From assembly GCF_918797505.1 (NCBI RefSeq), contig NC_092801.1, positions 18,967,616 to 19,031,615 on the forward strand: 64,000 nucleotides of DNA, in the 5' to 3' direction. This stretch comes from Bemisia tabaci (lineage: Eukaryota > Arthropoda > Insecta > Hemiptera > Aleyrodidae). Within the stretch, counting starts at the first letter, position 1. Every line of letters starts with the position of its first letter. A program made the position numbers and the translations under genes. The notes beneath the pieces are model-generated. The model was not told the origin of the DNA, did no database searches, and was given only the letters and a program-made list of their open reading frames with translations. Below, one piece after another: positions 9,276 through 19,560 of the stretch.

Positions 9276-10601
9276 CAATGGAGAATTTGCAGGTGCCTGA
9301 AATTTGATGAATTTCGTTTTTAAGTGAACACTACTGAGTGAAATAAGGACGAGGATACCATTGATTCATAAATTGAACAATCATCGGGGAAGATACGACA
9401 AAATGATCTTATATGCTAAAATACATGTGTTCAAATGGGAAATGCCGCCAGATGACGTCACTGGGCGGTGCATTTTCTCACTTTTAAATATCTTTTTATA
9501 CTACAGGGTGATCCAAAAGTCCCTTCCACCCCCTCTAACTTTTTACCTAATTAAGGTAAAGATTTGAAACTTGGGGGATATTCCTAGGTCAAAGGGAGCT
9601 ACTTTTTGGCCCCCCTAAAATTTTCAGGGGGCCCCCCTTGGGGGGGCAACGGCCCCCAACTTTTAATTTTCAAATAGGAAGACCCCCTTTGTGATAGCTC
9701 GTTCGAAAGAGCATAAAAAAAGAAAACTTTTCGCGCAAACCCGAAGTCAATATCGCAAACCGTTTCAAAATGGCGGCCGGTTAAAGTTCAAAATGGCCGA
9801 AAATTCACACCGGTTATTTGTCGATGGATTTGCGCGAAAACCGGTATATAGGGGTATTTTGACACGAGAAAAACGAATTTGACGTTAGATTTTCAAAAAA
9901 AACCGAAATTTCCAAAATGGCCGCCAGTTAAAGTTTAAAATGGCCGAAAATTGTCACCTCGGTTTTTTGCTGATGGATTTGCCTAAAACTTGGAATTTGA
10001 GAGTATTTTGGCATAAGATAAACAAATTTGAACTTAGATTTCTAAAAAATCAATTTTTTGTCATTTTGAACTTTAACCGGCGGCCATTTTGGAAATTTCG
10101 GTTTTTTTGAAAATCTAACGTCAAATTCGTTTTTCTCGTGTCAAAATACCCCTACATACCGATTTTCGCGCAAATCCATCGACAAATAACCGGTGTGAAT
10201 TTTCGGCCATTTTGAACTTTAACCGGCCGCCATTTTGAAACGGTTTGAGATATTGACTTCGGGTTTGCGCGAAAAGTTTTCTTTTTTTATGCTCTTTCGA
10301 ACGAGCTATCACAAAGGGGGTCTTCCTATTTGAAAATTAAAAGTTGGGGGCCGTTGCCCCCCCAAGGGGGGCCCCCTGAAAATTTTAGGGGGCCAAAAAG
10401 TAGCTCCCTTTGACCTAGGAACATCCCCCAAGTTTCAAATCTTTACCTCAATTAGGTAAAAAGTTAGAGGGGGTGGAAGGGACTTTTGGATCACCCTGTA
10501 TAACCCGTATCACAAATTTTTATTTAATAAATATTGCAAAATCAGCTCTTTAAGCACCCTCGGATGAAGTAATACCAATTTCTCGTGCTATTTCTCCATT
10601 G
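9276..10601. mobile_element. R1 repeat (CAATGGAGAATTTGCA ends), split by a foldback
   Basis: R1 begins CAATGGAGAATTTGCAGG and ends with the inverse TTTCTCCATTG, and includes GCCAGATGACGTCACTGGG. Its two parts (9276-9503 and 10499-10601) align to the copies at 13998-14551 and 60021-60525 once the foldback is removed. About 330 bp of host repeat remains. No coding capacity. Confidence 0.82.
9504..10498. mobile_element. Foldback element FB-1 (995 bp), TA target duplication
   Basis: The ends are CAGGGTGATCCAAAAGTCCC and its complement, flanked by TA (9502-9503 and 10499-10500). The two halves are near-perfect inverted copies, so the open frames at 9691-9882 (+) and 10121-10312 (-) encode almost the same peptide, which I regard as a geometric artefact. 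Each arm holds diverged modules with AAAATGG-CGGCC words and GATGGATTTGC. The TA duplication and end sequence suggest Tc1/mariner mobilisation (inference). A relative is at 31369-32687. Confidence 0.9.
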
Positions 10602-11416
10602 CACACATTCAAAAGCATTTCCGATCGCAACAAACAAGAATCTTGAGAGAAATAATCCGCTGGGGAAAACATAAATTCTGGAAAAAAAGACAATTTTCGC
10701 CAACAATGGCAACACTGCTCGCGACGTGGACATCGCAACGCATGCGCCGACACCCAGCCTGATCAGGCGCCGACGTCCCCCCCCCCTTAACCCCCCCTTG
10801 CCCCCGTAGATAAAAATCACGTTCCGATGAGGTTCAATGTTGTCACTTCGAAGCTGCACTGGGCAGAAAAGTTGAAAAGTCAGGAAAATCCGCGTAGAAT
10901 AATCGGCTGACGTGGGGAAATGACGTCACACAACGACGAGCAGAGAATCTTAGAATCGGAACTCATGATCGCCCACCTTATGCCCTGAGAGCCGTTTAAC
11001 TTTAACTTGTATTTCGAACAGACAAATTAAGCATTGTATTGATAGCCTTTGTAGATAGGCAAATAATTTCGCTTGGATTGAAATTCTGGTTATTTTGGTA
11101 ATTTCAGATGAATTGGCTTAAGTAGGATAGAATTGACTGTGAAAATGTGCATCATACTTACAATAAAAATGAATCATTTCCACTCCTCAAAGGAGCATTC
11201 ATCTCAAAATATATAGCATGTAATAAAAGGAAGAATTTTTCAAATTTTTTCAGTGAAAACTTATTATGAGCATTTTGAGAGGAAAACACTAGAATGTTTG
11301 GTAGATTTAATGAATTCTTGCTTTCAAAAGAGTGAAAATTCAAGAGCTCATCGTTGAAAACGCACGACAGTGCATAAATGACCAGTTGTTAGATTTCATC
11401 CATATTTATCCATTTT
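10602..11416. other. Unassigned
   Basis: Contains a C-run near 10778-10805 and two overlapping minus-strand open frames (10542-10859) without a recognisable motif. A CRE-like TGACGTCA lies at 10921-10928. Nothing else is recognised. Confidence 0.45.
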
Positions 11417-12402
11417 GACGCCACGCCTAGGTCAAAAAAATTACCTTTACGCTCTCACCGACTTCTTCGGGGATAATCTAACTTCAAAATTTTGCCTAGC
11501 AAAGCACTTCTTCAGCAATGAAGCTGAGAAGTCAATAAGAACAAAATGAAAAACCAAATTTTTCTCCCCCTCCCACTCTTGAGGCCACGCCTAGGTCAAA
11601 ACAATTACCTTTACGCTCTCACTGACTTCTTTGGGGATAATCTAACTTCAAAATTTTGCTTAGCAAAGCACTTCTTCAGCAATGAAGCTGAGAAGTCAGT
11701 AAGAACAAAACGAAAAACCAAATTTTTCTCCCCCTCCCACTCTTGAGGCCACGCCTAGGTCAAAACAATTACCTTTACGCTCTCACTGACTTCTTTGGGG
11801 ATAATCTAACTTCAAAATTTTGCTTAGCAAAGCACTTCTTCAGCAATGAAGCTGAGAAGTCAGTAAGAACAAAACGAAAAACCAAATTTTTCTCCCCCTC
11901 CCACTCTTGAGGCCACGCCTAGGTCAAAACAATTACCTTTACGCTCTCACCGACTTCTTCGGGATAATCTAACTTCAAAATTTTGCCTAGCAAAGCACTT
12001 CTTCAGCAATGAAGCTGAGAAGTCAATAAGAACAAAATGAAAAACCAAATTTTTCTCCCCCTCCCACTCTTGAGGCCACGCCTAGGTCAAAACAATTACT
12101 TTTACGCTCTCACTGACTTCTTTGGGGATAATCTAACTTCAAAATATTGCTTAGCAAAGCACTTCTTCAGCAATGAAGCTGAGAAGTCAGTAAGAACAAA
12201 ACGAAAAACCAAATTTTTCTCCCCCTCCTGCTCCTAAAAAGACACACACATAAAAAAATTACCTTCACGCTCTCACTGACTTCTTTGGGGACAATCTAAC
12301 TTCAAAATTTAGCCTAGCAAAGCACTTCTTCAACAACGCAGCTGAGAAGTCTATAAGAACAAAATGAAAAACCAAATTTTTCTCCCCCTCCCACTCCCAA
12401 AA
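11417..12402. repeat. Minisatellite, 164-bp unit x 6
   Basis: Unit starts (CCACGCCTAGGTCAAAA context) fall at about 11417, 11581, 11745, 11909, 12072 and 12236. Each unit carries TTTACGCTCTCACTGACTTC, AGCAAAGCACTTCTTCAGCA and TTTTTCTCCCCCTCC. The last unit differs at its start (GACACACACA). The period is not a multiple of three, so the 66-codon frames are not a protein repeat. Confidence 0.95.
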
Positions 12403-12904
12403 GAGACACACACATTGAGACGTCTCCGGCGAACGAAAGTGAAGTTAGTAAACATTCGGTCGGTCGGCGTGTCGCACAACCGGAAATGACGGTGGGCTTC
12501 GTCGTGACCCAAATACATGCACCGCATCGATTAAGGCGGCTAAGCGCGGTGTCTCGAGAATTTTTGCCCCCGGGAGCGGAAACGGCCGGGTCCGATCTCC
12601 CCCGGACCGGATACGAATGCTAATCGGGTTCCCACCGAGCCAGATTTTTTCGCATCGGGAAAACTGTCGTTCCTTTGTTAAGCGTTTTCCTCTCGGGCGC
12701 CGCGCTGGGGGCCCCGCTGGGTAAACGTCTTTTCCACGTGTTCGACGTGCTCTCTCGCGTCCATAGGCGAATTCAAAGGGGGAACATAAGGGGCGCGTGT
12801 CTCCCCCCTCGTTAGCTCGAATAAGGGGGGGGGGGAGGACGAATGAAAAAAGGAAAGAATGACGGAAAAAAGACGGGTGGACGCTTATATTTGGACTACA
12901 TTTT
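12403..12904. other. CpG-rich unassigned stretch
   Basis: High CpG with AACCGGAAATGACGG near 12479, which resembles ETS- and CRE-type promoter sites, and a G-run near 12826. No exon or start is supported, so a promoter role stays speculative. Confidence 0.35.
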
Positions 12905-13202
12905 CAGGGTGTCTAGTAGTTTTTAATTTTGAAAAATCCTGATATTTTCCTGAGTTTTCCTGATATTTTTTAAGAAATTCCTGATTTTTTCATTTTGAAA
13001 ATTCCTAATATTTTCCTGATTTTTCTTGACTCCTGGCACGGTAGGCAAAAGGCATTAAGGCTTCCTTTGCTGAGGGATTTGAATAGGAGAAATTCCTGAT
13101 AAAACGTCCGATTTTTCCGATTTTCCTGGTATTTTCCTGATTTTTTCCTGATCGGCCAATATTCCTGATATTTTCTGGTTTTTCCTGATGCTAGACACCC
13201 TG
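12905..13202. mobile_element. MITE with CAGGGTGTCTAG ends and a TTTTCCTGATA word core
   Basis: The ends are CAGGGTGTCTAGTAG and GCTAGACACCCTG. The interior is largely degenerate copies of the word CCTGATATTTTCCTGA rather than unique sequence. The end sequence is related to the CAGGGTGTCTAC family. I see no clear target duplication. Confidence 0.8.
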
Positions 13203-13239
13203 TAAATGCAGTGGTACGCGTGGTATGGGGAAAAATTTC

Positions 13240-13342
13240 GGACCCTCTTGCGAAATTTCCGTATTTGTGCGGTAGGTACTTTCAGACCGCCCGTAAAAAA
13301 TCAGTACTATTTCCCGACTTTCTGAACTAGGAGATACCCTGA
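13240..13342. mobile_element. CAGGGTGTCTAC family, right-end fragment
   Basis: GGTACTTTCAGACCGCCCGT then AAAAAATCAGTACTATTTCC matches the right end of the element at 19636-19943 and runs to a degraded terminus GATACCCTG. Confidence 0.6.
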
Positions 13343-13997
13343 TTCAAGACGGCATTTATTCAAACTGCATGTCAGACTCTTTACAATAAATATATACTCT
13401 AAAAATTTCAAAGCGAAATGTTTCTTATTTTTTTGTGAGAAAATTAAACCTGAGAGGTAAACATGGGCGACGTTGAGTACCTTCGGGCTGATTCCGGTAA
13501 TATTATCCAACATGATAGTGATCATTAATTTTTTAAAAAGAAGGAAAAACTGACAACGACATGGAAGCCCAGACAAAGTTTATTCAATTCCCTGGAGCTT
13601 TTAGCTCTTTATCACTCCGGCTTCCCAGAGACGCCTCTTCCTATGATTATGGCGCTAAATATAGATTCTAATAATACGGAACCGAAAGTAGGGGCTGTTG
13701 AGATAAGCCTCGCCGCCGAGAGCAGAAAAGGCTGGACACGGGGATCGATATTGTAAAGAAACGACGAATGATCGAATAAAACTCCGGCCAGCGCCTTGTT
13801 TACGTTAGGTAAAGAGGACTGATCGCCAATAACAGAGTATCAGTCGGATTTGATAAGCTATCGAACGGACAGCACTCCAGATTTATGTTAGAAAAAAAAT
13901 TATCATCGGAGTTTGTGAATGTTTCCGGAAACTAACTTGTAGACGCTGTTACCAGGCGTATTGATTGACGCTGAATATGGGCCCATGGGCACTAAAA
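13343..13997. other. Unassigned
   Basis: No repeat ends, RNA gene or coding similarity is recognised. A minus-strand open frame at 13307-13576 overlaps repeat debris. Confidence 0.5.
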
Positions 13998-14551
13998 GAG
14001 AGTTTGCAGGTGCACTTGAAAAAAAAACACATTGGATCTAGAGTTCAGACTCTTAAAAACATAGACAAGAAAAAATACTCTTGATTCAAACAGATTTAAG
14101 CTTAAGTCAAGAACCAAGCCTCTTAATTTGAGCGGATTTCCTTTTGATTTAAGCTTAAATCTGATTGAATCAAGTGTCCTTTTTCTTGTCAATGTTTTCA
14201 AGAGTCTGGACTCTAGATCCAATGTGTTTTTTTCCCCCAGTGTCTGAGATTTGATGAATTTCGTGTTTAAGTGGAAACTACTGAGTGAACTGAACACGGG
14301 AATACCCTTTGGCTCATGAATTGAACGGTTATAGGATAAGACATGATAAAATGATCTGATCTGCTTGAATACATGCGTTTAAATGGAAAATGCCGCCAGA
14401 TGACGTCACTAGGCGGTGCATTTTCTCACTTTTAAATATATTTTTATACTATTTCTCATTGCAGAAAAAAATTATAAGAAATACTGCAAAATCAGCTCTT
14501 TGGGCACTTTCAGATGAAGTAATAAAAAACTTTCGTGCAAATTCTCCATTG
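13998..14551. mobile_element. R1 repeat copy 2, interrupted by a CACTGG MITE
   Basis: After removal of 14013-14242 the sequence aligns to the other R1 copies, from GAGTTTGCAGGTG to CAAATTCTCCATTG at 14551. It preserves the uninterrupted form of the site (AAATACTGCAAAATC near 14479) that is invaded in the copy at 60021-60525. Confidence 0.8.
14013..14242. mobile_element. Hairpin MITE, CACTGG family A (copy 4)
   Basis: Left terminus is mutated to CACTTGAAAA; right terminus is CCCCCAGTG. It splits R1 after GCAGGTG. The uninvaded R1 copies read GCAGGTG followed by TCTAAAA or CCTGAAA, so any 2-bp duplication here is ambiguous. Confidence 0.82.
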
Positions 14552-14582
14552 CAAAATGCAGTCCAATTATTTACCAGTTCTT

Positions 14583-14660
14583 CAGTGGCGTGGCGTGCTT
14601 TGCGATGTATTGATTGACCTGCTGTTTAAACATATGGAAAAGGATCGAAAAACAGGGTGT
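14583..14660 (+). mobile_element. hAT-type MITE (CAGTGGCGTGGCGTGC), left-end fragment
   Basis: CAGTGGCGTGGCGTGCTTTG and the following 60 bp match the left end of the intact copies at 15133 and 60287. The match stops at AACAGGGTGT where another repeat begins. Confidence 0.75.
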
Positions 14661-14715
14661 TCGGAAATTTGGCAACACCTGAAGGCTCATACGGCGTTCT
14701 TCCTTAGTACGGCAG
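14661..14715. mobile_element. CTGCCGTG-family MITE, right-end fragment
   Basis: AAATTTGGCAACACCTGAAG then GCTCATACGGCGTTCTTCC and TTAGTACGGCAG is a well-preserved right terminus without its left half. It faces the intact copy starting at 14759, so the two form a short inverted pair. Confidence 0.8.
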
Positions 14716-14758
14716 AGTGTTCCTCACACCTCCGAAGATCGCGGCTCGGACGCAAACT

Positions 14759-15011
14759 CTGCCGTGCTAAGGAAGAACACCGTATGAACATTCGAGAGTT
14801 GCCAAATTTCCTTCCATAAAATGTTTAGTAATGAGGAAAATTATGAATATTCTTCCTTGAAATTTTCAGGAACTTTAGATCAAAATACGAACAATATTCT
14901 CTGAAAAATTGGAAGAAAAATATTCACAAGTTTACCAGGAAATTCGTGTTTTATCGAAGAAAATTTGGCAACGCCTGGTGGCTCATACGGCGTTTTTCCT
15001 CAGCACGGCAG
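14759..15011. mobile_element. CTGCCGTG-family MITE (best full copy)
   Basis: Left terminus CTGCCGTGCTAAGGAAGAAC and right terminus CTCAGCACGGCAG enclose inverted subterminal blocks with GTTGCCAAATTT and AAATTTGGCAACGCC. The middle is AT-rich, with GAAAATTATGAATATT on one side and AAATATTCACAAG on the other. Length is 253 bp. This copy served as the reference for the family. Confidence 0.87.
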
Positions 15012-15132
15012 AACTAGGCCGCCTGTCAAACAAACCGAATGTGCAAATGTGTGCACAAAGATAAAAAGAGCCTCGTCAGTAGGTCGAAAATCAACATTCA
15101 CTCCACCTCGAGGTGGCCATTCCGTTCCGTTC

Positions 15133-15296
15133 CAGTGGCGTGGTGTGCTTTTCGATCTATCGATATTTCTTCATTTGAAGCTGTGTTAAATAATCGATTA
15201 TTAAGGTGTTCGCTGCGAACACCCTGTTTATCGATACTTTCCCATAGGTTTAAATGACAGATCAATCGATATATCGCAAAGCACGCCACGCCGCTG
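15133..15296. mobile_element. hAT-type MITE (CAGTGGCGTGGCGTGC) with 8-bp duplication
   Basis: Ends are CAGTGGCGTGGTGTGC and GCACGCCACGCCGCTG, flanked by the exact 8-bp direct repeat TTCCGTTC (15125-15132 and 15297-15304). The 8-bp duplication and CAGTGGC-type ends are characteristic of hAT elements. The interior pairs AACACCCTG with CGAACACC around an AATCGATTATT core. No transposase. Confidence 0.93.
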
Positions 15297-15304
15297 TTCC
15301 GTTC

Positions 15305-15634
15305 CGATTTCCGAAGCAAGTTCAGGCCAACCGCGCGAAAAAGCTGACCTGTCGAGAAGCTCTGATTTTTTTTGTTTCCTCCGAACCCGCCAAGCATCCC
15401 AGGTATGCGCGTCGTTAGGTCGCGTTTCCGGTGCTGCCATAACTCCTGCAGCGTTGCCGTTTCGGCTGAAATGCCCATTTTTTCCACCCAGACCCGAACG
15501 TTGATTTCTTCATCCTTCGGCAATCTCGTTCGTAACCTGTTGTGCACGATTACGTTATCGATCGAGATGAGATCGTTTCCCGCATTTGGGCCGTTTGAAA
15601 TGTTTGTTACGTTTTTGAATTTAGAATTCCCCAC
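15305..15634 (-). other. Open segment of about 110 codons, identity unknown
   Basis: On the minus strand an open frame begins MGNSKFKNVTNISNGPNAG and contains INVRVWVEKMGISAETATLQ. It reads on into the hAT MITE, and a CAGGTCAG near 15347 could be a splice donor. Nothing matches a family I know. It could be a decayed exon or chance. Confidence 0.18.
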
Positions 15635-15957
15635 CTATACATCAAGACAATCTCTCCATGCAAAGATAGGGAGCAAATACATTAGCAGTGATGCCGTGTT
15701 TTGAGTTTTAGAGTCCCCAAATAAAGGGGCAGCCCTGTCAATGTATTTGCTCCCTATGGAGAGTTTGTTTTGATGTAGAGGTGGACTCTCAGAATAGCGT
15801 GGGATATCCCCTCCATTTTGGCCTCAACTCGAGAGCTTTTTTTGACCTTGGAAGTTAATTTCAGAGAAAACCAGTGGCCACATCGTGTTTCTTGCGAACT
15901 TTTACATAAGAATCAACAGTCAAACCGCAAATTCCTCACACATGCAACATCTCCATT
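15631..15957. mobile_element. ATGGAGATG-family hairpin, 5'-truncated copy
   Basis: Starts inside the family at CACCTATACATCAAGAC and runs to the right terminus CATGCAACATCTCCATT. The first 180 bp of the full-length form are absent. Confidence 0.8.
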
Positions 15958-17352
15958 GTCGAATTTTAAAACATCTTAGTAATAAGTAGTTTGAGTCAAT
16001 TTCTTCACGAATAATCACGAAATATAACTGCCCTTTCTTCTTCTTTCCTCCGTTCCTTCCATCTTTCTTCATCCCCTTTTTCTTCCTCCTTTTATCGGGC
16101 GAACGAAGAGGGGTGGAGAGGGGGGGGGGGTGCACGCCCCCTACGCTCGCGGACTGCCATGAGAGAACACAAAAATGAATGTGTCACGATTCAATTCAAT
16201 ACCTACAGTAACGATATATTTAAGATGGCAAGACGCTGAAGTCGTTTTTCGCTCCGTTAAGGGGGGAGAAAACACCGCAGACAAAAAACGACTTTCCAGG
16301 GAGTCATCTAATATCATACACGCGCTGGTCCATTCCATAGCGCATACCTCCACCGCCAGATGAGTCACAGCACAGCGGGAGGAGTGTTGAGAAGGAGACG
16401 AACGGAGGGAGAGGAGGAAAACCGGAGAAAAAAATCCTGGACAAGTGTGGCTGATTCTTCCCCCTCTTCCTTTTCTTCCTATTTTTCGTCTCCGGAGCGG
16501 CGTGCCCTCCGAAGTGAGTTTTACGCTTGAGCGCTGCCTCGGGCCGTCGCTGTTGGGACCGATGCGGGAAAAATCCGCCTCCTCCACGCACATGTGTGGA
16601 GCGGGATATGTTTTACTGGAGTGATCCGGCAAATCTCCACGGAGACAGAGGAACTTCACCAACATTCTTGGCTCCAGCGGCCCCCTGCCCCCCGCCACCG
16701 ATTTTGATTCTGCTCAGCATCGTGCCAGAAGACGGTTGCCAAGTGTTTTCAAAATCCACGTCGTTATGCCCACGTAATGTGCGTCAGAGATAATTACTAT
16801 CGTTGAGAGAAAAGTTGAGAAAATCTAAGTTCGGCACCCGATTTTTTCCCGTAAAATGGAGCAAATTGGGTCATAGAGGGTCAGAAAGAGTAAGGGTCAG
16901 TGAGTACGAAAAAATACGCCACAGCCTAGTTGGATACTGCACAGTGCACATGCCTAAATGAGTTTGTTACACAAAGCATTCTGTATTTTGAATCGTGATG
17001 TGCTTAAGGTAGAAACGAGAAATGATTTTTCAGGCAGAATTACGGATAACTATTATCGCAGTTGTATTTTTTGACTTCTCTTGCGAAGATAGTGATGAAT
17101 GTTATTGATTCCTTAATGCTTTTTGTATAATTTACTTGATGTTCGATTTTTTCCTCCTTTCCGAGAGATAGTATCCCCCTTCCAGCTCCGACGATCTTCA
17201 CATAAATGCCTACGCTCATCGATTTGATAACGAAAGTATCGCAGATTATTTACCTTTTGACCTCCTTCGGGGCCCTGCAAATTCATGAATTTTCTAGAAT
17301 CATAAACATCTGCTACCTTCTCCATAGCTTCTACAACACGAATCGAGCATCC
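15958..17352. other. Unassigned 1.4-kb stretch
   Basis: Contains a CT-rich patch near 16025-16095, a G-run near 16118-16130 and overlapping open frames of 60-185 codons around 16141-16793 on both strands with no family motif. I cannot support a gene. Confidence 0.45.
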
Positions 17353-17670
17353 GAATAGTGGTATCACCGTAAATGTCGAGATAGTTACCCGAAACACCCA
17401 TACAAAATAACTTTTTCATCGAGCGGGAGGAGGTGACTAATTTGAAGTCAGTTCGCCTTCAATTCTTGGTGTAGGCAATATGGGCTCCTGCGTGGTCGAA
17501 TAGTGGTATCACCGTAAATGTCGAGATTGTTACCCGAAACACCCACACAAAAGAACTTTTTCATCGAACGGGAGGAGGTGACAAATACAAAGTCAGTTCG
17601 CCTTCGATTTTTGGTGTAGGCAATATGGGCTCCTGCGTGGTCGAATAGTGGTATCAACGTGAATGTCACG
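17353..17670. repeat. Tandem repeat, 145-bp unit x 2.2
   Basis: GAATAGTGGTATCACCGTAA recurs at 17353, 17498 and 17643. Units share CGAAACACCCA, CGGGAGGAGGTGAC and GTGTAGGCAATATGGGCTCC. The two full units differ at a few positions. Function unknown. Confidence 0.92.
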
Positions 17671-18491
17671 CAATTCTGACCGTCACTTGATAGAAATTAA
17701 ACCAGCGGTCGATTCAGAATATGATATGCTAAGCTTGTAGCAAAATTCCGACTTTCTCTACTCCGCTATCGTTAAATTTCTTGTAATTTTACTAGAGTTT
17801 TCTCACATTACTATAAGTTGGACGATTTTTCCGGGACTTGGAAAATGCCACCGGTCACAATTAGCGACATTTTCCCGCCCCATTCGGCAAAACCCGGCCC
17901 GGCCAGGAGCCGCGACTTAAAATGAGAGTGCAAACCACAGCGCACTCACACACCGACACACTCGAAACACCACACACCCACGGCGCACAGTGGATCGAGA
18001 GGGGTCGGACAAAATTTGGAAACTATAAAAGCTTTTAACTCCGTTCACACAAAACTTTCAGGTTTTAAAAGTGGTCCCGTTGATTTTCTCGTAAAATTTC
18101 CCTTCAGCGGCACCCCTTGAACTTTGAACTTTAACCGATTAACCATCAAAATTTGCTGTTTTGGTGAAAAATTTCTTGTCCGACCTCTCCAATGTGCGGC
18201 GAGGCGAAGATATCACGGCGCAGATGGGAGACATTTAAGTGTTTACATTTGTCAGCTCCAGCCCTGCCTCCGTGCACCGCTGGGTCCCCCGGAGAAGGAG
18301 TTATGATTCAGACCGTGCACCAGGAGGGGGTGGGGGGGACGGAGGCAAGGGTAAGGGGGAAGGGAGGGGAGAGGGGTGCCACTTGTTGAAACGAGATATC
18401 TTTAACAGTCAGGCTCCTACTTCCGGACTCACCACCACCACCTCCACCCCGACCAGGCCGAGTCACGGCGTAAAAACGACGGTTTCAACTT
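17671..18491. other. Unassigned
   Basis: Includes a CA-rich patch near 17935-17985 and a G-rich patch near 18326-18378. No gene or repeat end is recognised. Overlapping plus-strand open frames at 18124-18574 show no family motif. Confidence 0.45.
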
Positions 18492-18735
18492 ACACGGGGA
18501 AGAACGACGTATCAAACTGCGGACGCTGCCAAATTTCCCTCGAAACAATCGGAATTTTCTGGGACATTCGTTGATATTTTCGGCCAGATTTTGGTGAGAG
18601 CTTCATATCTAATTTAATATGAAGTATCGGTAATTTTAAAGACAAATGTTCGTAATTTTAGTCGAAAATCGGTATTTTACCGCAGCATAAATTTGGCAAC
18701 ATTAGAATGGTCATACGACGTTTTACTTAAACTCA
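18492..18735. mobile_element. CTGCCGTG-family MITE (degraded copy)
   Basis: GGGGAAGAACGACGTATC and GCTGCCAAATTTCCCTCG mark the left half. AAATTTGGCAACATTAGAAT then GGTCATACGACGTTTTACTT mark the right. The outermost bases are eroded. Confidence 0.7.
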
Positions 18736-18935
18736 ACGGTACAGTTCTCGAGACGGTGTTCGCTGGGTGAACTGGATGACTTGGAAAACCATGGAGGAGT
18801 TGTGCTGTGCATGGATGATGGGTGCTGGGCGCACCGCCTCGTCTGCTTCCAAAAGCTGGTTTCCGACATCGAAATAGAAGCTCAAAGTAGCGCGATTCGT
18901 TGAAATCTGCCGTCCACATCATTAGATTTTTCCCC

Positions 18936-19005
<70 letters not shown>

Positions 19006-19560
19006 GAAGTTTGTTCAAAATAAAATGTTTTCGAACAGTTCGGACGAACGGATAGTTATTGTTGCATCCCCCTGATCCTCAACGATTACATTCCGGAAAA
19101 CGACGGATTCATAAAATCCGGCGAATCACGACGCACGCAATCCGAGAATCGCTCCATCCCGAGCTTTCATTCCGATCGTGGAACCCCTGCTTTCAACGTC
19201 AGAACTTTCGGCTGGATGATCGATGCCCACGCAAAACAAGATAATCCAAAAAATTGGTGCCTTGCTGAGTCATGCACAAAAAACCGACGATCATCTCAGG
19301 CGAGGGCCTGATCATCAGCTAATTGCATTCCAGAAGGGATTCCGCGGTCTCGGGGCGACAGAATCCGGCGAAGCATTCCGGTGGCCGAATAAGAGCGGAT
19401 TCCGGCCCGGCGCGTCCAGTTCGCCGGCGATTCGAATCCAAAATGACAGGGCGTCCGGTCCCAAGGTCGCATATTTTTATGATATTCCTCGAAAAGGCGG
19501 AAAACCGCTGCCGGATCCTACCGAAATCCGATGATTTTGTGGCGACGCCACGAAGCGGAA
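18736..19560. other. Unassigned, CpG-rich in the second half
   Basis: Apart from the poly-T run nothing is recognised. From about 19075 the sequence is rich in CGA and CCG words with overlapping plus-strand open frames (19059-19616) that match no family I know. Confidence 0.4.
18937..19001 (+). repeat. Poly-T run, 65 nt
   Basis: An uninterrupted run of 65 T. On the minus strand it would be a poly-A tail, but no target duplication or polyadenylation signal on that strand supports a retrocopy. Confidence 0.97.

Noticed and set aside
9691..10312. Two nearly identical 63-residue peptides on opposite strands
   Set aside because: They are mirror translations of the FB-1 arms and show no independent coding signal.
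11417..12402. Possible CRISPR array
   Set aside because: Repeats are contiguous 164-bp units without unique spacers, and the setting is eukaryotic. It is a minisatellite.
18937..19001. Poly-A tail of a retrocopy on the minus strand
   Set aside because: No polyadenylation signal, target duplication or gene-like body is seen beside it; a homopolymer expansion is enough.
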